Shown piece after piece: positions 36,961-44,497 of a stretch of DNA of 64,000 bases. The DNA comes from Acidobacteriota bacterium (GTDB lineage Bacteria > Acidobacteriota > Terriglobia > Versatilivoradales > Versatilivoraceae). How positions within the stretch are numbered: position 1 is the first letter of the stretch; every line of letters begins with the position of its first letter. The position numbers and the translations under genes were made by a program. The notes beneath the pieces were generated by a model. It saw only the letters and a program-made list of their open reading frames with translations, did not search any database and had not been told where the DNA came from. Where the stretch lies: positions 48,652-112,651 of the forward strand of contig JAJDUG010000026.1 of NCBI GenBank assembly GCA_022826755.1, in the 5' to 3' direction.

Positions 36961-38046
36961 TTGTTAAGTCATGTTCAGACGGGCAAGGTTGCCGTAACCC
37001 ATCCTCCCCACAAGGTCAGCGCGGATGTCAGTCGAGCCTACCTGCGTCGATGGCTGGAGGATCGCGGGACGAGCGACCAGTTGATCGGCAAGCTGGAGTC
37101 CGTCCTGGACAAGACCCAGATCGAATCCCGTTACATCCTGCTTTCGCCGGATGAGGTCCTCCGGACCAGAGACTTCCATACCACCAACAACCAATATGTC
37201 GAGGCCTCCATTCAACTGGGGACCGAAGCCGTTCGGCAAACCCTGGAGCTGAACCGCATCCATCCTTCCGATGTCGACATGTTCATCAGCGTATCCTGCA
37301 CCGGTTTTGTGATTCCCGGCGTCGACGCCCACATCATGAACACGTTGGGAATCGACGCCTCACGCATGATTCTTACCGAGCATGGCTGTGCGGGTGGTGC
37401 GGTCGGACTGATGCGGGCCTGGGAGTATTGCCGTGCCTATCCGGAACGAACGGTGGTTCTGCTGGCCCACGAGTTCTGCTCTCAGACCTTTCTGCTGGAT
37501 GACTTGAGCATGACCAACATCGTGTGCTCGACCCTGTTCGGCGATGGCGTAGCCGCCACCGTCATTTCCGGCAAGCTCAACAGCCCCGAGCCTCTGCCTG
37601 CCATGCAGCGCTGCACCACCCGGTTCTTTCCCGGCACCCTGGATTACATGGGCTTCGAGCTTCGCAACGAAGGATTGCGAATCATTCTGTCCCCCGAAAT
37701 TCCTTCCTTTATCAAGAATCGGATCAAGCCGACCCTGGAGAGTTTCCTCGATGAGTGCCAGCTTTCCTCGGATTCTCTGAACCACTTCGTCATGCATCCC
37801 GGAAGCGTGCGAATCGTGGAGATCATAGCCAATCAACTGGGCTTGAGTCGGGAGGACATCGAGCCCACGCTCAAGGTCCTGTTCAACAAGGGAAACATGA
37901 GCAGCGTCACCGTACTGGCCGTGATGCAGGAGATCCAGAACCGTTCGACTCCTCAAGTGGGGGACCTGGGTCTGATGGTTGCCTTCGGTCCGGGTTTTGT
38001 TGCCGAGATGGCTCTGTTTCAGTGGCTCGACGGCCGGCCCGACTGA
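36961..38046 (+). CDS. Type III polyketide synthase (chalcone/stilbene synthase-like)
   Basis: A 361-residue thiolase-fold enzyme. The full catalytic triad is visible: Cys143 in TEHGCAGGAVGL, His279 in FVMHPGSV and Asn312 in NKGNMSSVT. SCTGFVIPGVDAHIMNTLG and VAFGPGFVAEMALFQW are also typical. Such enzymes extend an acyl starter with malonyl-CoA to make pyrones, resorcinols or phloroglucinols. The starter cannot be read from sequence. The start is TTG with AAAGGA 7 nt ahead. Unlike many bacterial homologues it has no adjacent methyltransferase, oxidoreductase or acyl-activating gene, so the product may be left unmodified or processed by distant genes. Confidence 0.92.
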   Translation: MLSHVQTGKVAVTHPPHKVSADVSRAYLRRWLEDRGTSDQLIGKLESVLDKTQIESRYILLSPDEVLRTRDFHTTNNQYVEASIQLGTEAVRQTLELNRIHPSDVDMFISVSCTGFVIPGVDAHIMNTLGIDASRMILTEHGCAGGAVGLMRAWEYCRAYPERTVVLLAHEFCSQTFLLDDLSMTNIVCSTLFGDGVAATVISGKLNSPEPLPAMQRCTTRFFPGTLDYMGFELRNEGLRIILSPEIPSFIKNRIKPTLESFLDECQLSSDSLNHFVMHPGSVRIVEIIANQLGLSREDIEPTLKVLFNKGNMSSVTVLAVMQEIQNRSTPQVGDLGLMVAFGPGFVAEMALFQWLDGRPD

Positions 38047-38099
38047 TGGTTCCCTGCCGGATTCCACCCCCGTACCCATTCTCATTGCCAATTGTCATC

Positions 38100-38115
38100 C
38101 CGGCAAGCTTGCCGG
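38100..38115. other. Perfect 16-bp palindrome downstream of the PKS gene
   Basis: CCGGCAAGCTTGCCGG is fully self-complementary and lies 54 bp after the PKS stop. It could form a hairpin that ends transcription or protects the 3' end, but no T-run follows directly, so an intrinsic terminator is not established. Confidence 0.4.
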
Positions 38116-38256
38116 TCGCCAGCCCGTTGTTCCCGGGTTCCGAAGCCCCACCTGATTTTTCTTGAAACCGGAAGTTGTTGAGCGGTCGTTTAGTGATTCG
38201 AGCCTCGGAGCGACGCGTCCATTGGGCGGCGTTTTCCGATTCACGGAGGGAAGCCC

Positions 38257-38423
38257 ATGAACGATTCGGTGTTGCGCGACCAACTGGTCCGACTGCAGAC
38301 CACAACGCATACCACCTTGGTCAAATCGTCCAGGTGAGAGAGTGGCTGTCCGATTGGCCGGATTGGCGGGAGCGCCGGCGACAGACTGAACGGAGCCGCG
38401 GCTCTGCGTCGGCCCCGCCCTGA
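38257..38423 (+). pseudogene. DinB-family gene remnant with internal deletion
   Basis: GGAGGG precedes an ATG at 38257 that opens M-N-D-S-V-L-R-D-Q-L-V-R-L, a DinB-like N-terminus, but this frame stops after about 26 codons. In another frame, from about 38296, the DNA encodes D-H-N-A-Y-H-L-G-Q-I-V followed by REWLSDWPDW, which is the conserved C-terminal metal-ligand helix and tail of DinB-like proteins. Intact members are about 150-170 residues. Here head and tail are joined with most of the middle lost and the frame shifted, so this is a decayed gene. It lies between the PKS and a carboxypeptidase-regulatory-like gene. Confidence 0.65.
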
Positions 38424-38570
38424 TCGTACCTTGTCGCGGAAGCAAGCCGGCGCCAATGGACCGCGGACCGGACAATGGAAATGTAGAATCCACCAGGATT
38501 CTGCCGCATAATATCGCCAGTCGAAGATTCTGAGAGGATGTCCGAGCAAGGATGTCCGAGCAAGGGAGCG

Positions 38571-40295
38571 ATGAGACCCCGATTCCTGTTCCTGGCTCTG
38601 TTCATTTGCCAACTGGTTGGCGTGACCGCATCGAGCGGGCAAACCAGCGGCCGGGCTCCGGCGAACTCCGATCCGGATCGGTCGGAACACCCGCGTGGAG
38701 CGATCCGGGGAACGGTTTTGGCTGCTGACGGGGAGAGTCCGCTGGCCAAGGCCACGGTGTCGCTGAGGAAGTCGGGCAGCCGTCGCGGTGCCGGTGAGCG
38801 CACCGCTCGCTCCGATGATCGTGGTCAATACGAATTCAGAGACCTCGAGGCCGGCAAGTACCAGTTGAGCGTAAATCGAAACGGCTTTCTCCCTCAGGAT
38901 TACGGCCAGAAGCGAGTCCAGGCATTCAGAGGGCAGCGGGGTGGCACTCCCCTGACCCTGGGGGACGGACAGGTGTTGAGCGGGATGGACTTCAATCTGA
39001 TTCGCGGGGGCGTGGTGGAGGGACGGGTGGCGGATCAGGACTACGAACCTCTCTCGAGAGTCATCGTAACCTTGAGTGGATACCAGACCGTTGAAGGCGA
39101 GCGGGTCTTGACCCCGGTGAGCCGCGCCCAGACCGATGACCGGGGTCAGTTTCGCCTATTCGACATCCCGCCGGGAAGCTATTTCCTGAGCGCGACCCAG
39201 GGCGGCGGCTTTCCCCTGTTCGGTCGGCGGGGACGGCGGGGACGGCGGGGCCGGTCCTTCCCCCCCACCTACTATCCCGGAGTTCCGAGTCCCGAGCTGG
39301 CCACCAGGATAGAGGTGAGCGCCGGTGGCGAAGTGGGTGGCTTTCATCTTACCCTGATCGAGGCCTACACCTACAGTGTGAGCGGGCGTGTGCTGGCGTC
39401 GGACGGAAGTCCGGCTCAGTCGGTCCGGATCATTACCGTCAACCGATCCGGCGCCGGACAGGCTTCCCTGAGGGGAGGTGCCGCCACGGACCTCCAGGGA
39501 GCATTCACGGTGGCCGGTCTTCTTCCGGGCAAGCACCGTCTGATTGCCCACCGGGGGCGCCGGCAGGATCCGCAGATTGCCAGTGTCTCGGTGGAAGTGA
39601 TCGACCAGGATATCCAGGGGTTGATGCTGGCTCTGGGGTCGGGCGCCTCCATCACCGGCAGGATCGTATCCGAGAGCGAGGAGACCGCCCTGGATTGGCG
39701 CCGTATTTCGGTGGATACCAGGTCGGCTGAAGGCGTTGGCAGAGGATTGAGGTTTGGCGGGGGGGGAGGCCGGGTTGAGGAGGACTTCAGTTTCAGGATT
39801 TCAAACCTTCCCGGAGGACTCTATCGCTTTTCTGTCAGCCTTCCGCCGGGAAATCACTACGTCGAGTCCATCCGCGCCCAGGGACAGGACATTCTCGACC
39901 GGCCGATAGAGATGAACGACCAGGACCACTTGTCGGGCGTGGAGGTCCACGTTTCCCCCGATGGTTCTCGAATCAGCGGCATGGTGCAAAGCGAGGACGG
40001 CGGGAGAGCGGTCGATGGAGCCACCGTCGTGGTCTTTGCCGCCGATCCTCAACAGAGAGGAAGCTATTCGCGCTTTACCAGGACGACTCAAACCGACCAG
40101 GCCGGAAGATATTCTCTGGAGGGCCTGCCGCCGGCCGAATACCTGGTCTGCGCCCTGGTCGAACATGAGCCCGGCCGCGAGAGCGAGGCGGAATACCTGA
40201 ACGGCCTGGAAGGGGATTCGACCACGATCGATCTTGCCGCCGGAGAGATGTCGAGCAAGACCCTGGTGGCGCTGGAGGCGCCCGCCACCAACTGA
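38571..40295 (+). CDS. Exported multi-domain carboxypeptidase-regulatory-like (beta-sandwich) protein
   Basis: About 574 residues from ATG 38571 (MRPRFLFLALFICQLVGVTA, a signal peptide). An in-frame ATG at 38538 is possible. Several transthyretin-like CarboxypepD-reg domains follow: AIRGTVLAADGESPLAKATV...GQYEFRDLEAGKYQLSV, VVEGRVADQDYEPLSRVIV...GQFRLFDIPPGSYFL, YSVSGRVLASDGSPAQSV...LQGAFTVAGLLPGKHRL and a last RISGMVQSEDGGRAVDGATV...GRYSLEGLPPAEYLV. A Gly/Arg-rich loop with RRGRRGRRGR lies near residue 225. No enzyme domain is visible. It is probably periplasmic or surface-bound, as is common in Acidobacteria. Confidence 0.82.
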   Translation: MRPRFLFLALFICQLVGVTASSGQTSGRAPANSDPDRSEHPRGAIRGTVLAADGESPLAKATVSLRKSGSRRGAGERTARSDDRGQYEFRDLEAGKYQLSVNRNGFLPQDYGQKRVQAFRGQRGGTPLTLGDGQVLSGMDFNLIRGGVVEGRVADQDYEPLSRVIVTLSGYQTVEGERVLTPVSRAQTDDRGQFRLFDIPPGSYFLSATQGGGFPLFGRRGRRGRRGRSFPPTYYPGVPSPELATRIEVSAGGEVGGFHLTLIEAYTYSVSGRVLASDGSPAQSVRIITVNRSGAGQASLRGGAATDLQGAFTVAGLLPGKHRLIAHRGRRQDPQIASVSVEVIDQDIQGLMLALGSGASITGRIVSESEETALDWRRISVDTRSAEGVGRGLRFGGGGGRVEEDFSFRISNLPGGLYRFSVSLPPGNHYVESIRAQGQDILDRPIEMNDQDHLSGVEVHVSPDGSRISGMVQSEDGGRAVDGATVVVFAADPQQRGSYSRFTRTTQTDQAGRYSLEGLPPAEYLVCALVEHEPGRESEAEYLNGLEGDSTTIDLAAGEMSSKTLVALEAPATN

Positions 40296-40347
40296 AGTCG
40301 GCCCTTGTCTGCCTTCCAACCGAAACCCGTTGCCAAGAGGATCCAAG

Positions 40348-41307
40348 ATGCCCAAACCGGTTGTCGTGATTCCGGGAGACGATCCTCCCCAATGCCAGGG
40401 CTCGCCGCAGCTTGAACGGCTCCGGTCCCTGGCGGAGGTGGTGCTCCATCCCACTCGCCCCGAGTCGCGCCAGGAGAAGATAGGCCGGGCCCGGCAGGCC
40501 GACGTGCTGATCAACTCCCGCAACTCGGTCAAGTGGCCGGCCGATGTCTTGGAGGAATTGCCCAGACTCAAGATGATCACCGTTTGCGGGATCGGCATCG
40601 ACGCCATCGATATCGAGGCCGCCAGGGCTCGAGGAATCATCGTCTGCAACGTGCCGGGCAAGACCGCACCCATTGTGGCCGAGCACGCCTTCGGGCTGAT
40701 GTTTGCGGTCGCCAAGCGGGCCGCATACCAGACAGCCTCGATTCGTGCGGGCGATTGGGTTCGTGTCGACAGTCTTTTTCTTCAGGGCAAGACCCTGGGA
40801 GTGGTGGGGACGGGCAACATCGGTGCCGAGATGGTGCGCTTGGGGCGCGCCCTCGGCATGAAGGTCATCGCCTGGACCTTTCATCCGTCGGCTGAGAGAG
40901 CCGCTCGGTTGGGCGTCACTTTTGTGGGGCTGGAAGAGTTGCTGCGCCGCTCGGACGTGGTCAGCCTCCATCTCAAGTTGACCGAGCAGTCCCGGCATCT
41001 CATCGGCGAGACCGAGTTGTCCCGCATGAAGCCGGGAGCGGTCCTGATCAACGTCGGGCGCGGAGCCCTGGTGGATGAGGAAGCCCTGGCGAAAGCCCTG
41101 GGCTCGGGGCGCCTGGGCGGCGCCGGCATTGACGTGTTCCAGGTGGAGCCGCTGCCGCCGGGCCACCCCCTGCGCCGCTGTGAGCAGGTGGTTCTGACGC
41201 CCCACTGCGCCGATATGACTCCCGAAGGGGTGGAGCTTCTCAACGAGGGCGTGGTGGACAACGTGCTGGCGTTTCTGCAAGGCAGTCCCCGGAACGTCAT
41301 GAACTGA
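40348..41307 (+). CDS. D-isomer-specific 2-hydroxyacid dehydrogenase
   Basis: A 319-residue NAD-dependent oxidoreductase. The start at 40348 gives MPKPVVVIPGDD. The Rossmann fingerprint G-V-V-G-T-G-N-I-G is at residues 151-159. The catalytic Arg lies in NVGRGALVDEEAL, the Glu in DVFQVEPLP and the His in LTPHCADMTPEG. The family covers phosphoglycerate, glycerate, lactate and related dehydrogenases, and the substrate cannot be fixed here. It is 52 bp after the CarboxypepD-reg gene and precedes a sugar-processing cluster, so a sugar-acid role is a reasonable inference. Confidence 0.9.
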   Translation: MPKPVVVIPGDDPPQCQGSPQLERLRSLAEVVLHPTRPESRQEKIGRARQADVLINSRNSVKWPADVLEELPRLKMITVCGIGIDAIDIEAARARGIIVCNVPGKTAPIVAEHAFGLMFAVAKRAAYQTASIRAGDWVRVDSLFLQGKTLGVVGTGNIGAEMVRLGRALGMKVIAWTFHPSAERAARLGVTFVGLEELLRRSDVVSLHLKLTEQSRHLIGETELSRMKPGAVLINVGRGALVDEEALAKALGSGRLGGAGIDVFQVEPLPPGHPLRRCEQVVLTPHCADMTPEGVELLNEGVVDNVLAFLQGSPRNVMN

Positions 41308-41318
41308 GCCTCGACCTT

Positions 41319-41672
41319 TCTTGTTTGAAACAACAGAAAAAGATTTATCCACGAAGACACACGAAGAAAGACAATGTTCTTGACCCACTCAAAGGGAACG
41401 CCCCTTGGGTTGGGGTGAGGGATAACGCAGCCGGTCAGCTTCCAGTGCAACGGCGTCTCGTCCTGTTAATACTGTGCATCCTGTCTATCCATGTTCAATA
41501 GGTAGATAGCCGGATCAACCGGACAGGGTCCTTGGCCCGAAGAAAAACTGAAAGAGATCCATTCGTATTCGTGCCTATTCGTGTTCATTCGTGGTTCGTC
41601 TTTTTTGACGACCCCCTGTTTCACGCTCGAATGATCCGCCCCGCGTGGGGGCGGAGGCGGAACCTGCCTCGG
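41319..41672 (+). repeat. Dispersed repeat family B, full-length copy B5
   Basis: About 354 bp, collinear with B4 including the same middle (GACCCACTCAAAGGGAACG, ATACTGTGCATCCTGTCTAT). It has the left end TTGTTTGAAACAACAGAAAA, the ATTCGTGCCTATTCGTGTTC block and the CTCGAATGATCCGCC block with GC-rich core. The right-hand TTGTTTGAAAC is degenerate. It fills the gap between the dehydrogenase and the DUF1080 gene, whose start codon is 7 bp past its end. Confidence 0.78.
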
Positions 41673-41679
41673 AAAAGCC

Positions 41680-42678
41680 ATGCGAATTTCACTGATGCTC
41701 ATCCTGATGGGTTCTCTCTTCCTTGGCGCCGGCTCGGTCCTTGCCGGCGATTCCGTTATGGGTGAATGGATAGGAAAGCTCCGTGGCGGCGATGGGGTCG
41801 AACGGGTCCTGGAGGCGCAAGTTGTGGCGGAGGGCGGAGACCACTACCGGGCTGTGATGAGACTGGACAGGGGCAGGGCCTGGAACGCGGGTGAATCCAG
41901 CGGTCGCCGAAAGGGGGAGACGGTTGTGTTTTCGGGCCGGCTGAATCCGGGGCAGGGACGGGGCGGCGTGTGTCAACTTCAAGGTCAGGTTGGCTCCGAC
42001 GGGTTCAGGGGCACCTGCACCGACTCCGGCTCGACAGCCCGATTCTCCCTGGCCAGGATGGAGCGTCGGCCGCCTCGCCTGGGAGCCAGGCCTCCCGAGA
42101 AGGCGGTGGTCCTTTTCGACGGCACCGGCCTGGAGGCTTGGATGCAACGGGACGGGCAGCCTGCCGGCTGGAAGCTGCGGGAGGACGGCAGCATGGAGGT
42201 GACCCGGGGAAACATTCTCACCCGCCGGTCGTTCGGGGACGTTCGCATCCATCTCGAGTTTCGCACTCCGCTGATGCCGGAGGCCCGGGGGCAGGCCCGC
42301 GGCAACAGCGGCGTCTATGTCCAGGGCCGCTACGAGGTCCAGGTGCTGGACAGCTTCGGCCTGGAGCCGATGGACAACGGGTGCGGTGCCGTCTACAGGA
42401 TCGCCCCTCCTCGCGTGAACGCCTCGCTGCCCCCGTTGCAATGGCAGACCTACGAGATTACCTTTCGGGCGCCCCGCTTCGATTCAAGCGGCAGCAAGAC
42501 CGCCAATGCCCGGATCACGGTCCGGCACAACGGTGAAGTGATTCATTCGAACCTGGAACTCCCCAGGCTCACCCCGGGGGGTGTCAGCAACGAAGAGAAC
42601 GAACGCGGACCGCTGCTCCTGCAGGACCACCGCGACTCCGTCCAGTACCGGAATATCTGGGTCGTGCCCTTGGATTGA
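41680..42678 (+). CDS. DUF1080 / 3-keto-disaccharide hydrolase-like secreted protein
   Basis: A 332-residue protein. The signal peptide MRISLMLILMGSLFLGAGSVLA is clear. Residues about 25-130 form a beta domain I do not recognise. From about 145 a DUF1080 (concanavalin-like) domain starts: VVLFDGTGLEAWMQRDG, GNILTRRSFGDVRIHLEFRTP, GNSGVYVQGRYEVQVLDSFG, ending GPLLLQDHRDSVQYRNIWVVPL. All typical landmarks are present. DUF1080 proteins bind or cleave modified glucosides such as 3-keto sugars. It is likely periplasmic. It is followed by convergent CBM9-like and oxidoreductase genes. Confidence 0.88.
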   Translation: MRISLMLILMGSLFLGAGSVLAGDSVMGEWIGKLRGGDGVERVLEAQVVAEGGDHYRAVMRLDRGRAWNAGESSGRRKGETVVFSGRLNPGQGRGGVCQLQGQVGSDGFRGTCTDSGSTARFSLARMERRPPRLGARPPEKAVVLFDGTGLEAWMQRDGQPAGWKLREDGSMEVTRGNILTRRSFGDVRIHLEFRTPLMPEARGQARGNSGVYVQGRYEVQVLDSFGLEPMDNGCGAVYRIAPPRVNASLPPLQWQTYEITFRAPRFDSSGSKTANARITVRHNGEVIHSNLELPRLTPGGVSNEENERGPLLLQDHRDSVQYRNIWVVPLD

Positions 42679-42692
42679 TTTGGAAACGCGGG

Positions 42693-43361
42693 TTACGGTT
42701 GAAAGAGGATCGTGCCGAATCGGCTGGGGACGTGGAAGGAATCCTCCAGGGGCGGGCTCCAGGCCAGCAGTCGGCGCTGCCGGATCTCCCCGACTCCGTC
42801 ACACCGAAAGAAATTGATCCGCCATTCCATTCCGGGCCGGATTGAGGCAACACCCATCGCGCCGGCGGGAATGCTCATCTCGCAGCTCCATTCCTTCTTG
42901 TCCTCATCGACCCGGGTGGCATGGGCGAAGCCGGAGTCCCAGCCGGCGTCCGTCACGGGATCCCGGTCCAGGTCGATGGCCAGGTCGATCCACTGATTGT
43001 TGGGGGCGACTTCAAACTCCCAGTAGGTGTTCATCCTCCGGGGGAAGGGGTTGACGAAAGCCTCCACCACGTCCCTGTCCCACAACAGCCAGCGCTCCGG
43101 TCCGGGGTCCTCGCCCTGGTAGCAGTGCATCTCGAAGTACTGGCAGCGGTAGCCGAGATAGAGCCTGGAGGGCGTATAGGCCGCCGCCACCGCGGTATTC
43201 ACTCCCGGAATAGTTCTGCCCGGCTTGCGGTAGTGGCCCAGGGTCAACCAGGGCGCCCCGCGCCAGACGGGCTTGCCGAGGTCCGCGTCCGGATCGAAAT
43301 CGCCGGGTAGCGGCGGAACAAGGGCCTGATGAGTGCTGAGATAGGTGGGGTTCGGACTCAT
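42693..43361 (-). CDS. CBM9 / DOMON-like carbohydrate-binding protein
   Basis: A 222-residue protein without a signal peptide. The pattern LGKPVWRGAPWLTLGHY, YTPSRLYLGYRCQYFEMHCY, WDRDVVEAFVNP, YWEFEVAPNNQWIDLAIDLDR, EWSCEMSIPAGAMG and WRINFFRCDGVG follows the family-9 carbohydrate-binding fold. It ends with SPPLEDSFHVPSRFGTILF, as usual. It lies 41 bp after the Gfo/Idh/MocA gene in the same direction, so it is probably the last gene of that unit. Without export signals its ligand is unclear. Confidence 0.8.
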   Translation of the reverse strand: MSPNPTYLSTHQALVPPLPGDFDPDADLGKPVWRGAPWLTLGHYRKPGRTIPGVNTAVAAAYTPSRLYLGYRCQYFEMHCYQGEDPGPERWLLWDRDVVEAFVNPFPRRMNTYWEFEVAPNNQWIDLAIDLDRDPVTDAGWDSGFAHATRVDEDKKEWSCEMSIPAGAMGVASIRPGMEWRINFFRCDGVGEIRQRRLLAWSPPLEDSFHVPSRFGTILFQP

Positions 43362-43401
43362 TCCGGTAACTTTTCGCCTTCGGGCTGCCCGATCCCGCCG
43401 G

Positions 43402-44439
43402 TCAGGAAAACTCGGACAGTTTCACCGTGCGGCCCTCCGCCGCCGAGCGGTCGGCCGCAAAGACCACTCGATGGGTCTCGAAGGCCGTCTCGAAATCGGT
43501 GAGCGGCATGGGCCGCCCCTTGGCGACGCTGTCGGTGAAGGCTTGAAACTGGGGCTGATAGGGATGGTCGACTACGTCCCCCGAGTCGATCAGGGCGGTC
43601 TCCAGGGTGCTCCAGCGAGCCTTGGTCATTCCCTTCAGCTTCTGACTGTAGATGCGGTTGTCGAGCAGGCTGCCTTCACTTCCCACCAGGTGGATGTGAA
43701 AATAGTAGGGCTGCAGGCAGTCCACGACGGAGGCGACCTTGCCGATCCTGCCGTCGCTGAACTTCAGCAGGGTGACGGTGCTGGTGTCGTACTCGTAGGG
43801 CTCGAAAATCGCGTTGCCCGACCTGGTGCCGTAGCTGGTGACCTCCTCGACCCGGGACCCGGTGAAGTAGAGCAGGCCGTCCAGGGCATGACAACCGGCG
43901 GTGAGGAGGCTGCTGCCCCCGAAGTCCTTCTTGACGTTCCAGCCGAACTGGCCGTACCAGGGGCCGATTCCGTGGTAGTAATCGACTTCCGCATAGTGAA
44001 TCTCGCCCAGCAGACCCTCGTCGATGCAGGAGCGGATCAGGTCGAAGTGCTGGCTGTAGCGGCATTCGAAGCAGACGCAGGTCTGAACCCCTGACTGCCG
44101 AATCGCCGCCTGCATCTCCAGGGCGTCCTCGAAGGACAGGCAGATGGGCTTTTCGATAATGAGGTGCTTGCCGGCCCTGGCGGCGGCGATGGCCTGCCGG
44201 GCATGCTGCGGGTGGGGCGTGCAGATGTCGATGGCGTCAATGGCAGGATCGGCCAGCATCTCCTCGTAGCTGGTAAAGGCTCGAAGCGGGGTGCCGTAGT
44301 CGCGGCTCAGCGCGGCTTCGTCGAGCTGCCGCCGCGAACAGACAGCCGTCACCCGGGCTCCGGAAACCGCTTTGAAGGCATCGATATGGGCGCCGGCCAC
44401 CCAGCCCAGGCCCACAATGCCCACTTGCAGATCGCTCAC
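43402..44439 (-). CDS. Gfo/Idh/MocA family oxidoreductase
   Basis: A 345-residue NAD(P)-dependent oxidoreductase. The N-terminal Rossmann fold G-L-G-W-V-A-G-A-H is at the start ([14 protein letters not shown]). [31 protein letters not shown] carries the signature EKP lysine. The C-terminal alpha/beta domain includes [12 protein letters not shown] and [21 protein letters not shown] with the conserved His. The family oxidises sugars such as myo-inositol or glucosides at C3, which suits the neighbouring DUF1080 gene. Cytosolic, no signal peptide. Confidence 0.92.
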   Translation of the reverse strand: MSDLQVGIVGLGWVAGAHIDAFKAVSGARVTAVCSRRQLDEAALSRDYGTPLRAFTSYEEMLADPAIDAIDICTPHPQHARQAIAAARAGKHLIIEKPICLSFEDALEMQAAIRQSGVQTCVCFECRYSQHFDLIRSCIDEGLLGEIHYAEVDYYHGIGPWYGQFGWNVKKDFGGSSLLTAGCHALDGLLYFTGSRVEEVTSYGTRSGNAIFEPYEYDTSTVTLLKFSDGRIGKVASVVDCLQPYYFHIHLVGSEGSLLDNRIYSQKLKGMTKARWSTLETALIDSGDVVDHPYQPQFQAFTDSVAKGRPMPLTDFETAFETHRVVFAADRSAAEGRTVKLSEFS

Positions 44440-44497
44440 CTCTCATTCCTCCTTTCCCGTGGAACCACACCCGGATGGGAACGGCCTGCCGGTGTGG

